Source: an uncultured Dyadobacter sp. (GTDB taxonomy: Bacteria > Bacteroidota > Bacteroidia > Cytophagales > Spirosomataceae). From it: a stretch of 36,959 nt of DNA. The DNA lies in contig CALGRQ010000461.1 in NCBI GenBank assembly GCA_937880795.1, forward strand, positions 1-36,959, in the 5' to 3' direction. The notes beneath the pieces were generated by a model. It had not been told where the DNA came from and ran no database searches. It saw only the letters and a list, made by a program, of their open reading frames with translations. Positions 8,557-16,536 of the stretch are shown here, one piece after another; position 1 is the stretch's first letter, and the number at the start of each line of letters is the position of its first letter. The position numbers were made by a program, and so were the translations under genes.

Positions 8557-11500
8557 TTAAAAGTCAAATGCAAGTTTGAAACCGTACGAACGAATACTTG
8601 GTAGTGTCGCACGTAGAATTCCTTGGTCAGTACCTACACCAGAAAATGCGCTCTCGGGATCTTCATTTCTACCCGATTTATTCCATTGCAGCACATTTCT
8701 ACCAATCAGTGAGAAAGTGACATTATTCAGTCTCAAACGTTGAGAAATTGACGATGGAAGCGTATAGGCTAAACTTACTTCACGAAGTTTAAAATTCGTT
8801 GCATCGTAAGTCCGGGTTGACGAGAAATTCCAAATGATATCGCCGTAACCATTATATGGGAAATCATAGAACGTATTGTTCGCATCCGCGCCATTCACGA
8901 TATAGTCCGAATCTTTGGCATCCTTTGGATCTCCTTCAAAATTTGGATTTAGAAAAACCCCCTTTACATAAACTGCATCCTGAAAATCGGATCGTTTCGC
9001 ATCATTGTTTTCATTAATTGCGGCATACTGGCTGGCGCCTACTGCTGGCCATACCATGCCTCCATGCTCGGCATCACGTCCTCCCATCCAGTAAGGATTA
9101 TCCGATCCAGAGCTCAATGTACTGATAGCACGCCCGTTGGACTCCATATACTGTTGGTTTACTGAAACGTACTTCCCTCCTACCCTAAGGCTACCCACAG
9201 CATTTAAAGAAAATTGTTTGTAACGTAAAGTTGTATTTAGACCCAGAATGTAATCCGGATTAAAGTTTCCTAGCTTCCCACGATCTCTTTCATCCGAAGA
9301 GTTTTGCACTTTACCTTCTTCTGAATCCAGTAACAACATGCCTGCATATTTGCCTTCCTTTACTCTCAACATCGGATTTTCCTCATAGATGCTTCCGATC
9401 TGTTCTCCTTCTGCAATTTTAACCTTGGTTTTACCACTATAATTTGCAAAAACATATCCGCTTGGCGCAAAAGCATCCGACAGTCTTGTGATTGTGGCTT
9501 TGTAATGGGTAAAGCTTGCTGAAACATCCCAACTCAAATTGCGGGTTTTAACAGGAGTTAGGCTTAATCCCCATTCAAAACCTTTGCTTCTTACATCCCC
9601 AATGTTGGTCAACAAGCCGCTATAACCGGTGCCTTGAACAAGTGGAATTTGGTCGATTTGATTTTTCTGATCCTTAATGAAATACGTAAAGTCAAATTTA
9701 ATTTTGTTTTTCAGTGCCCATATATCCACACCAGCCTCTTTGGTAACTGAGTGCTGCGCCTTAATATTTGGATCTACCAAAGAAGCGTTGAGCGAAACAG
9801 TATTCACCTTATCCCATGGGTTTGCGTCGAAGCCGTAGGTATCAATAGAGCGTTGTCTTACTAAACCATTACCTACATCGGCCAATCCCAAACGGAACTT
9901 CAATAAATTGATCGATTCTGGAAGTTTGAAACTTTCAGAAGCCAGCCAACTTAACGAGGTGGAAGGGAAGAAATAGTGAATTTTTTCTTCTGATAATATT
10001 CCTTTCCAGTCATTACGCCCCGTCACTTCTAAGAAAAGCAACTCATTATAACCCAAGGTAGCAGTTCCATAAGCACTGAGAGACTTACCAACTCCATACG
10101 GAGACCCACCTATGGACAAAGTTCCTGCTTTAATATTGGAGTAATTGAATAATGCCGGAGAACTTAAATCGGCTCCATTAATAATGGCTTCGTTAGAACT
10201 GTTAAAATTATGGTTCCCACCAACGGATCCGGAAAATGAGAATTTGCCAAAATTGTTGTTATAGGTAAGAATAACATCTGAGTTCACAGATAGGTTATTA
10301 TTATTGGCAAAATTATAAGCACCGAAAGCATCTCCCTTCCCACCCCAAGATTTTCTCTGCTCATAAGTTTCGCGCACTGCTTGCATACCCGTTCTAAGCA
10401 ATAAAGAAAAATGATCGGTAAGCGCCCAGTTCATCTGAAGTTTTCCAAAGTAGTTATCTCTGGTAAAGCGGTGAAGATTTTCATAGGTACTCCACCAAGG
10501 ATTGTTTTCAGCCACATCCACACCGTTATCCTTCATAATCGCCCCATTCTGTTTCACCCCCTCAAAACCTGTCAGCCAGTAATCCCGCATCTGATCCAAA
10601 GGTTGAAGGTTGGACGGCATATTAAACAACAAGCTATTCAATACGCTGTTGGAGCCAGTTGTGTTTTGTTTATTGGGAGAATAAGTATGGATATAACTCG
10701 CACTAGCCAAAACTTTAATACGCTGATTTACATTGTATTCTGAGTTAAAATTAAAATTCCGCTGCTCAGTTTTTGTATTCGGCATTACTCCCTTATTGTT
10801 CATATTGGATAATGACAAACGGAATGAGCCCTTATCATAGTTACCGGTTAAGCCAATATTGTTGGTAAACGTGTTACCCGTTTGCAGATAAGCTTTCACC
10901 CGATTCTCGCCAGCCGAAACCATTGGTCCATTGGCCCATTTCTTATTTTTTACATCCCAATAATCTCCGGTATACGATCCATCCAGCTTAGGACCCCACG
11001 TATCCGTATTATCGTATTGCCATTCATAAGCTCTTTCACCCTGGCCAAAAATCTGCTGTTCCTCAAGAAATTGATAGGGTTTCTCCACGGTATACGCGGT
11101 TGAAAAAGAAACTCCCAAACCCTTCCGCGCGCCATTACCCGATTTTGTCGTAATCATCACAACCCCATTACCTCCCTCAGCACCATACAAAGCACCTGCA
11201 CTTCCACCTTTTAAGATGGTTACAGAGGCTATATCATTGGGATTGAGCTGCGAAAGAATGTTACCAAAATCAACTCCATCTTTTTCTGTAAAGCTCTGTG
11301 CTCCAATCGGAATTCCGTCTACTACATATAAGGGTTGGCCCTTTGCAGATACGTTGGCTCCACCCGATCTGGTTGTAGGCATCACCGTAGTTCCCCTAAC
11401 ATTCACCATCACCGATGAAGTTGGGTCGCTGCTCAAATTGGTGAAGTTAACACCACTCACCTTCCCATCCAGTGCCTTCATCAGGTTATTGTTTCCCCCC

Positions 11501-11925
11501 TTGACAATATCATCGGTCTTGATCGTCGATGCAGAATATGCCAGCGTACGGGTGTCTTTGCTAATTCCCAAAGCAGTAACCACCACCTCTTTCAATACCT
11601 CCTGGCTAGGAGCAATCGCAACATCCAGGGTAGTTCTATTCCCTACGACTACTTCCTCCTGATTATAACCCACAAAAGAAAACACCAAAACACTGTTGTC
11701 ATTTGGCACTTCAATCGAGTATGCACCAGCTGCATTGGACGATGAACCCACCATCGTTCCTTTCACAATCACATTGACACCAGGCATAGCAGAACCATCA
11801 TCCTTAGATGTAATTTTCCCTGTTACCACCCGCTGGGCCAATACGGCCGACTGGGTCGTGATACAGAGAAATAGCAGGAGATACAAATGCCTTTGTATCT
11901 GTTTTACTGAATAGAGATTTTTCAT
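8557..11925 (-). CDS. SusC/RagA-type TonB-dependent outer-membrane transporter
   Basis: A 1122-residue receptor. It has a signal peptide (about residues 1-30, ending near VLAQ), a carboxypeptidase-regulatory-like domain (about 33-115, VTGKITSKDDGSAMPGVNV), a TonB-box-like segment (LKEVVVTALG), a plug domain (about 120-265, with PLYVVDGIPIG and DIASVTILKGGSAGALYG) and a long beta-barrel ending in Phe (FKLAFDF). Known role: energised import of a SusD-bound ligand across the outer membrane, driven by TonB-ExbBD. It is first in the operon with susD and a phosphatase. A short FecR-like ORF lies upstream on the same strand, but no sigma factor is present. The ligand is unknown; the phosphatase suggests a phosphorylated compound. 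Confidence 0.95.
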   Translation of the reverse strand: MKNLYSVKQIQRHLYLLLFLCITTQSAVLAQRVVTGKITSKDDGSAMPGVNVIVKGTMVGSSSNAAGAYSIEVPNDNSVLVFSFVGYNQEEVVVGNRTTLDVAIAPSQEVLKEVVVTALGISKDTRTLAYSASTIKTDDIVKGGNNNLMKALDGKVSGVNFTNLSSDPTSSVMVNVRGTTVMPTTRSGGANVSAKGQPLYVVDGIPIGAQSFTEKDGVDFGNILSQLNPNDIASVTILKGGSAGALYGAEGGNGVVMITTKSGNGARKGLGVSFSTAYTVEKPYQFLEEQQIFGQGERAYEWQYDNTDTWGPKLDGSYTGDYWDVKNKKWANGPMVSAGENRVKAYLQTGNTFTNNIGLTGNYDKGSFRLSLSNMNNKGVMPNTKTEQRNFNFNSEYNVNQRIKVLASASYIHTYSPNKQNTTGSNSVLNSLLFNMPSNLQPLDQMRDYWLTGFEGVKQNGAIMKDNGVDVAENNPWWSTYENLHRFTRDNYFGKLQMNWALTDHFSLLLRTGMQAVRETYEQRKSWGGKGDAFGAYNFANNNNLSVNSDVILTYNNNFGKFSFSGSVGGNHNFNSSNEAIINGADLSSPALFNYSNIKAGTLSIGGSPYGVGKSLSAYGTATLGYNELLFLEVTGRNDWKGILSEEKIHYFFPSTSLSWLASESFKLPESINLLKFRLGLADVGNGLVRQRSIDTYGFDANPWDKVNTVSLNASLVDPNIKAQHSVTKEAGVDIWALKNKIKFDFTYFIKDQKNQIDQIPLVQGTGYSGLLTNIGDVRSKGFEWGLSLTPVKTRNLSWDVSASFTHYKATITRLSDAFAPSGYVFANYSGKTKVKIAEGEQIGSIYEENPMLRVKEGKYAGMLLLDSEEGKVQNSSDERDRGKLGNFNPDYILGLNTTLRYKQFSLNAVGSLRVGGKYVSVNQQYMESNGRAISTLSSGSDNPYWMGGRDAEHGGMVWPAVGASQYAAINENNDAKRSDFQDAVYVKGVFLNPNFEGDPKDAKDSDYIVNGADANNTFYDFPYNGYGDIIWNFSSTRTYDATNFKLREVSLAYTLPSSISQRLRLNNVTFSLIGRNVLQWNKSGRNEDPESAFSGVGTDQGILRATLPSIRSYGFKLAFDF

Positions 11926-12042
11926 CGTTTAATTTTTAATTAAAGTGTAATACGAGGGACTCCATAATTAACTTGATTGCTACGGTCGGCACCTATACTT
12001 CATGGAACTCATACAAGAACTCCTTAAGATGCCTATCGCTCC

Positions 12043-12225
12043 TTACTGACCGTTTTTTTCTTCATTGTCCTGTAAAAGTTTATTAAAATAAATTTCTAAG
12101 GCATCGGAAATCTCTTGTTGCTGCGCTTCGTGATTGACACCGATTAACAGCTCTTCCAGCTCCTCCCGGGAGATTTTATTGCTGATCAGCCTGTCGATCA
12201 AATATTCTGCGCGGGAAACTGACAT
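12043..12225 (-). CDS. 60-residue ORF resembling the N-terminus of a FecR anti-sigma factor (possible remnant)
   Basis: The 60-residue product begins MSVSRAEYLIDRLISNKI and continues SREELEELL. This resembles the cytoplasmic N-terminal helical segment of FecR-family anti-sigma factors in Bacteroidota (YLIDRY-x-SEEEL type). It has no membrane segment and stops before the FecR periplasmic domain. It lies about 120 bases upstream of susC on the same strand, where an intact FecR and sigma factor pair often controls the SusCD operon. It may be a truncated remnant, a small stand-alone regulator, or a chance ORF. No strong ribosome site is visible, which is normal for this phylum. Confidence 0.45.
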   Translation of the reverse strand: MSVSRAEYLIDRLISNKISREELEELLIGVNHEAQQQEISDALEIYFNKLLQDNEEKNGQ

Positions 12226-12252
12226 ATCGTTGGTTTGGTTGGTTGTGTATGA

Positions 12253-12338
12253 TACTGGATGTACCTTGTAAAAGACTATTCTTTTTTACGTTTTTGTAAT
12301 CCAGTTTTGATTGCATTACGTAAAAAGAGAGATTATAG
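12253..12338. promoter_or_regulatory. Nested inverted repeats in the divergent control region
   Basis: The gap between the FecR-like ORF (start 12225, minus) and the Omp85 gene (start 12463, plus) holds two nested inverted repeats. ACTGGAT (12253-12259) pairs with ATCCAGT (12299-12305), and CTTTTTTACGT (12281-12291) nearly matches ACGTAAAAAG (12318-12327). They could be operator half-sites serving either direction. No consensus -7 element was found here. Confidence 0.3.
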
Positions 12339-12462
12339 GCTATGGCTACACCAACCATATTTTAAATGATTACAATATCCAAGCCGATTTCACCGTATTT
12401 TTATCGTTCCATATCCTCTTGCAGGACCTCTTTGGCTATTGTATATTATCAGACAAAAAAGA

Positions 12463-13893
12463 ATGCGTAATCCACTTGGCTCGCTTTGGCGATGTTTTTT
12501 TCTAGTTCTTCTCATTCTTTCAGGATTTTCCGGAACGGTGTCTGCACAATCGGATACCACATTGGTACCCAAAGCAGTAGTTGGCGATATTTACATAGAA
12601 GGAAATTTCAAGACCAAGTCGAGTATTATTTTACGAGAAATGGCCGTTCGTACCGGCGACTCCATTGATGTATACCGCTTGAAAGATGAACTGGAAATTG
12701 ATCGAAGGAAAATCATCAATACCAATTTATTCATCACCGTAGACATGCTCACCAAACCAAATCCCGATTCGCTAAGAACCGATATACGGGTGGTGGTTAA
12801 AGAGCGGTGGTACTTTATTGCGCTTCCTGTATTTCAACTGGCCGACAGAAATTTTAACGAGTGGTGGTACGACCGTAACCGCGATTTTAAACGAACTATA
12901 TATGGCGTTTATCTAAGCTATGGCAACGTAACTGGAAGGGCTGATAAACTTCGATTTCTGGCCGAGTTTGGATTTATACCCAAGTTCGAAGTTTCCTATT
13001 CACTGCCGTATATCGACAAGGCTCAAAAAACGGGCATCACCATGGGCACCTCCTATTCCATGAATAAAACCATGGCGCAACGAACCTGGCGTGACAAGCT
13101 CGATTACTATAATAGCGAAGATAAAAACAAGGAGCGCTTCTATTCGTATGTAACACTCACGAGACGCAATAAATATTATACTTTCCACAGTCTTGACCTG
13201 CGTTGGAGTTCCACCAAAATATCCGATACGATCGCCTTTCTTAACCCCAATTATTTACTGAACGGAAGAACAAAGCAAAATTATTTTCAACTAACGTATT
13301 CCTTTTCCTACGACAAAAGAGACAACGCTCAATATCCGTTGCAGGGCCAATCGGGAGGTATTCAGTTTTCCAAGATTGGGTTATTACCTTCCGACGATGT
13401 CAATCAAGCATATCTTTATGGTTCTTATCGCAAGTTTTTCCCCCTCAGCAAACGATGGTATGCCAATACGGGAGTCAGAAGTAGGATATCACTACCAAAG
13501 CGCCAACCCTATTTGCAAACCGTTGGGCTGGGATATAGAAACGATCTTGTGCGGGGATATGAGCTATACGTCATTGATGGCCAAGATTACGGTCTGATAA
13601 AAAGTGAGATTAAGTACAAATTGTTTGCTGTCAGAAAGCATTTCTCCTGGGTACCCGTTCGCCAATTTAATACCATTCCGCTCGCTGCATATATCAACAC
13701 CTTTGTGGATGCCGGCTATGTCAAAAACCATTATCCGGAGCTGAGTAATACCCGGTTGGCCAACGCCTTGTTGATTGGTGCCGGCACCGGTCTCGATATT
13801 GTTACCTTTTACAACATGGTAGCACGTTTCAATCTCAACATTAATGCCGAAGGCGACCGCCGATTTTTCTTCAACCTCGCAAGAGAATTTTGA
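12463..13893 (+). CDS. BamA/TamA-like (Omp85) outer-membrane protein with one POTRA domain
   Basis: The start is taken at the ATG at 12463 (476 residues), giving the signal MRNPLGSLWRCFFLVLLILS...SAQ. The frame extends to a TTG at 12439, which I judge not to be the start. One POTRA-like domain (about residues 40-112) shows VVGDIYIEGNFKTKSSIILRE and TNLFITVDM. A 16-strand-type barrel follows, with the Omp85 features YDKRDNAQYPLQG and LVRGYELYV (VRGYE near 363-367, the conserved loop-6 motif), and it ends with NLAREF. BamA proper has five POTRAs and about 800 residues, so this is a smaller relative. Possible roles are protein or lipid export at the outer membrane; the substrate is unknown. Confidence 0.82.
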   Translation: MRNPLGSLWRCFFLVLLILSGFSGTVSAQSDTTLVPKAVVGDIYIEGNFKTKSSIILREMAVRTGDSIDVYRLKDELEIDRRKIINTNLFITVDMLTKPNPDSLRTDIRVVVKERWYFIALPVFQLADRNFNEWWYDRNRDFKRTIYGVYLSYGNVTGRADKLRFLAEFGFIPKFEVSYSLPYIDKAQKTGITMGTSYSMNKTMAQRTWRDKLDYYNSEDKNKERFYSYVTLTRRNKYYTFHSLDLRWSSTKISDTIAFLNPNYLLNGRTKQNYFQLTYSFSYDKRDNAQYPLQGQSGGIQFSKIGLLPSDDVNQAYLYGSYRKFFPLSKRWYANTGVRSRISLPKRQPYLQTVGLGYRNDLVRGYELYVIDGQDYGLIKSEIKYKLFAVRKHFSWVPVRQFNTIPLAAYINTFVDAGYVKNHYPELSNTRLANALLIGAGTGLDIVTFYNMVARFNLNINAEGDRRFFFNLAREF

Positions 13894-13943
13894 ATCACGT
13901 ACATTTTGAACAACTGACCTAGGTAAAAACAATTCATTATATA

Positions 13944-13951
13944 TAAATTTG
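13944..13951 (+). promoter_or_regulatory. Bacteroidota-type -7 element (TAAATTTG, followed by CACC)
   Basis: TAAATTTG matches the TAnnTTTG consensus of the primary sigma factor of Bacteroidota. It lies about 100 bases upstream of the lipoprotein start at 14053. No -33 TTTG is seen at the expected spacing, so confidence is moderate to low. Confidence 0.35.
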
Positions 13952-14052
13952 CACCATTGTTGTTTTAGCAACCACTTGGTTAGCTAGCAACTAAGGCTTT
14001 CATTATCCATCTGGCTATGCATACACATTCTACCGATTACCATTTCTCCCTC

Positions 14053-14637
14053 ATGCTAAAAAAACTATTGCTCATTACAGGAGTATCCCTCGCAACCTTC
14101 GCGTGCAGTACCAAAACAGAAGAAGACAAAGAAGCGCCCATAAACGACTCTATTGCCCTTTCTAATCCTGCACAGTCTGAGCTGAACAGTAACCAGTCTG
14201 CGTTACTACAAACCATTATAGGTACCACAACACCAGAAAGTATCATTCGGGGTGTATCTTTTGGCGATCCAATCAGCAAAGTAAAGGCTACCGAAACATT
14301 TGAGATGTTCGAAGAAATGGGCGATCACCTGGGCTATACTTTTGAAACCCCTCAATTTGAAACCATTGATGTACAATACTTTACAGGAAAAGATCAAAAA
14401 GTAAATAAAATCACCATTGATGTATATCTGAATAGTGCAGATGCTACCAAGCAACTCTGGGAAGCTGGTAAAAAACATTTTTCGGAAATATATGAATCAC
14501 CCAAACAGGATGGTCAAATACTGATCTGGAATAAGAAGTCCGTTCGGGTGAATATGGAAAATGTTTCTACTGGAAAAGATTTCGGTTTAAAATTAGAATT
14601 TTTACCGGCTGGCTCGAATGCTCTGGCTCATCAATAA
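14053..14637 (+). CDS. Small lipoprotein of unknown function
   Basis: The start at 14053 gives 194 residues with a standard lipoprotein signal, MLKKLLLITGVSLATFAC (Cys18), then a charged linker (STKTEEDKEAPINDS). The longer frame from 14017 adds 12 polar residues before the signal and is less likely. A mature domain of about 130 residues contains IIRGVSFGDPISKVKATETF. This resembles short repeats in other secreted proteins where a G-x-s-k-e-V-k motif recurs, but I cannot assign a family. A -7-like element lies about 100 bases upstream. It is followed after 84 bases by the cyclophilin gene on the same strand. Function unknown. Confidence 0.72.
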   Translation: MLKKLLLITGVSLATFACSTKTEEDKEAPINDSIALSNPAQSELNSNQSALLQTIIGTTTPESIIRGVSFGDPISKVKATETFEMFEEMGDHLGYTFETPQFETIDVQYFTGKDQKVNKITIDVYLNSADATKQLWEAGKKHFSEIYESPKQDGQILIWNKKSVRVNMENVSTGKDFGLKLEFLPAGSNALAHQ

Positions 14638-14721
14638 ACCTTTCGGTTTATACGTTGATGGTATAGCTTTCTAAATGAACTGTACTCTAGGTACAACTGA
14701 ACTTGAATATTTATTATAACT

Positions 14722-15429
14722 ATGAGAATCAATCACATTCCTTTATTTGTTTTATTCACCCTATTCTCTTTTAATGTTTTTGCACAGAAAACGGCTAAAA
14801 AAGATGAACTGATTACGATCAAAACAGATCAGGGAACGATGCAGGTTATACTCTTCGACCAGACACCTAAACACAAAGAGAATTTCATCAAACTTGCAAA
14901 AGAAAAGTTTTACGACGGACTTCTTTTTCACCGGGTTATAGAATCTTTCATGATACAAGGAGGCGATCCCGAATCGCGTAATGCAGGACCAGATAAAATT
15001 TTGGGTAAAGGTGATAATGGCTATAAAATCCCTGCCGAATTCAATCCAAACTTGTTTCATCAAAAAGGAGCTTTGGCTGCTGCTCGCGACAATAACCCAG
15101 CCAAAGAATCGAGCGGATGCCAGTTCTATATCGTACAAGGAAAAAAATGGAGTACAGCCGATTTGAATAGGCAAGCCGCACGTGCAGCTCGTAAAATTTC
15201 TGATTCACAACGAAAGGTATATGAAACCATTGGCGGAACACCGCATCTGGATGGTTCCTACACCGTATTCGGGCAAGTCATCGACGGGCTGGATGTGATC
15301 GACAAAATTACTTCCTTCCGCAGAGACGAGCGCGATCGTCCAGAAAAAAACATTGCCATGAAAGTTTCGGTTAAAAAAGTCAAAAAGAAAAAGATTACAA
15401 AAAAGTACGGCTGGAAATACGATATATAA
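14722..15429 (+). CDS. Secreted cyclophilin-type peptidyl-prolyl cis-trans isomerase
   Basis: A 235-residue protein with a signal peptide (residues 1-21, ending NVFA) and a cyclophilin domain (about 29-215). Diagnostic stretches are LLFHRVIESFMIQGGDP (catalytic Arg71 in FHRV), GALAAARD, SSGCQFYIVQG and LDGSYTVFGQVIDGLDVIDKI. An insert of about 30 residues after the QFYIVQG strand is rich in Lys and Arg, and the C-terminal tail is strongly basic (KKVKKKKITKKYGWKY). Known role: speeds X-Pro bond isomerisation during folding of exported proteins in the periplasm. The basic tail is unusual but common enough in this phylum. Confidence 0.92.
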   Translation: MRINHIPLFVLFTLFSFNVFAQKTAKKDELITIKTDQGTMQVILFDQTPKHKENFIKLAKEKFYDGLLFHRVIESFMIQGGDPESRNAGPDKILGKGDNGYKIPAEFNPNLFHQKGALAAARDNNPAKESSGCQFYIVQGKKWSTADLNRQAARAARKISDSQRKVYETIGGTPHLDGSYTVFGQVIDGLDVIDKITSFRRDERDRPEKNIAMKVSVKKVKKKKITKKYGWKYDI

Positions 15430-15598
15430 TAGACTTTATCACGAACCATATTGCATGACCACTTTTGCAATCGGCCATCAACAATCGGCCAAAATGTCGT
15501 CACCAGGATTGGTTTGACCGCCGGGGCCGCCCAGCCGATAGCATTAAAAAGGAGATCATGATAAGGTCTAATAGTTCAACCTATAAGTCTTTCCAATT

Positions 15599-16501
15599 TT
15601 GGCTAAGAAAACAATACTGATTACAGGTTCCAATGGCTTACTTGGCCAGAAACTGGTTGAGCTTCTTGCTTCACAACCGGACGTTACGACCATTGCAACA
15701 GCGTCTGGTGCGAATCGGCTACCTTACTCGCAAGGCTACCAATACCACCAAATGGACGTTACGGATGCCGCTGAGGTGGATCGTGTTATAGCACTTACCC
15801 GCCCCGACGTAATCATCCATACAGCGGCTATGACAAACGTAGACCAGTGCGAGGCTGAAAAAGACGCCTGCTGGAAGTTGAACGTAACCGCCGTTGAACA
15901 TCTTATCGCGGTTTGCCGGAAGTATAGCGTTTTTTTGGAACATGTCTCCACCGACTTTGTTTTCGACGGAACTGCCGGACCTTACACGGAAACGGATGAA
16001 CCAAACCCGGTTAGTTTCTATGGTTGGAGCAAATTTGCAGCCGAAAAAGCGGTTATCGCCTCCGGCATTCGCAGTGCTATTGCCAGAACCGTTTTGGTAT
16101 ATGGTATTGCCCATGATATGAGTCGGAGCAATATCATTTTGTGGGTCAAAAAATCACTGGAAGATGGGAAGGCTATTAAGGTGGTGATGGATCAGTTTCG
16201 CACGCCTACCCTGGCAGAAGATTTAGCAATGGGCTGCTTTTTAATTGCTCAACAACAAGCGGAAGGTATATTTCATATATCAGGAAAAGATTTTCTGACC
16301 CCATATGACATGGCCCTCATGACGGCGGATTACTTCAAGCTGGACAAATCGCTCATTTCTCCTACCGATGCATCATCGTTTACTCAACCAGCTCGCCGGC
16401 CGCCACGAACCGGTTTTGATTTAACAAAATCACGGAACATTCTGGGATACGAACCACGCTCGTTTCAGGAAGGGATTGCTATATTGGCTGAACAAGTTTG
16501 A
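15599..16501 (+). CDS. RmlD-like NAD(P)-dependent sugar-nucleotide reductase (SDR), TTG start
   Basis: A 300-residue extended short-chain dehydrogenase. It has the dinucleotide motif ILITGSNGLLGQKL (G10, G13, G16), the catalytic STDFVFDG (Ser117, Thr118) and YGWSK (Tyr141, Lys145). The overall pattern matches dTDP-4-dehydrorhamnose reductase (RmlD), including HTAAMTNVDQCE. No ATG is available: the frame is closed by a stop at 15584-15586, and TTG at 15599 is the only plausible start. It stands apart from any rhamnose operon, so the substrate may differ from dTDP-4-dehydrorhamnose. A terminator starts at the last base of its stop codon. Confidence 0.85.
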   Translation: MAKKTILITGSNGLLGQKLVELLASQPDVTTIATASGANRLPYSQGYQYHQMDVTDAAEVDRVIALTRPDVIIHTAAMTNVDQCEAEKDACWKLNVTAVEHLIAVCRKYSVFLEHVSTDFVFDGTAGPYTETDEPNPVSFYGWSKFAAEKAVIASGIRSAIARTVLVYGIAHDMSRSNIILWVKKSLEDGKAIKVVMDQFRTPTLAEDLAMGCFLIAQQQAEGIFHISGKDFLTPYDMALMTADYFKLDKSLISPTDASSFTQPARRPPRTGFDLTKSRNILGYEPRSFQEGIAILAEQV

Positions 16502-16533
16502 GGTTCGCCTTTGGATGAGGCGAACCTGTTTTA
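16501..16533 (+). terminator. Intrinsic terminator between convergent rmlD-like and phosphorylase genes
   Basis: AGGTTCGCCT (16501-16510) pairs perfectly with AGGCGAACCT (16518-16527) around a 7-base loop, followed by GTTTTAATTTC. The stem begins at the last base of the upstream stop codon. Confidence 0.8.
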
Positions 16534-16536
16534 ATT

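Noticed and set aside
12439..12462. TTG at 12439 as start of the Omp85 gene
   Set aside because: ATG at 12463 gives a normal signal peptide and a better start codon.
15460..15560. GC-rich patch with two copies of CAATCGGCCA after the cyclophilin gene
   Set aside because: The repeat is only 10 bases and no hairpin with T-run or gene is seen, so nothing firm can be said.
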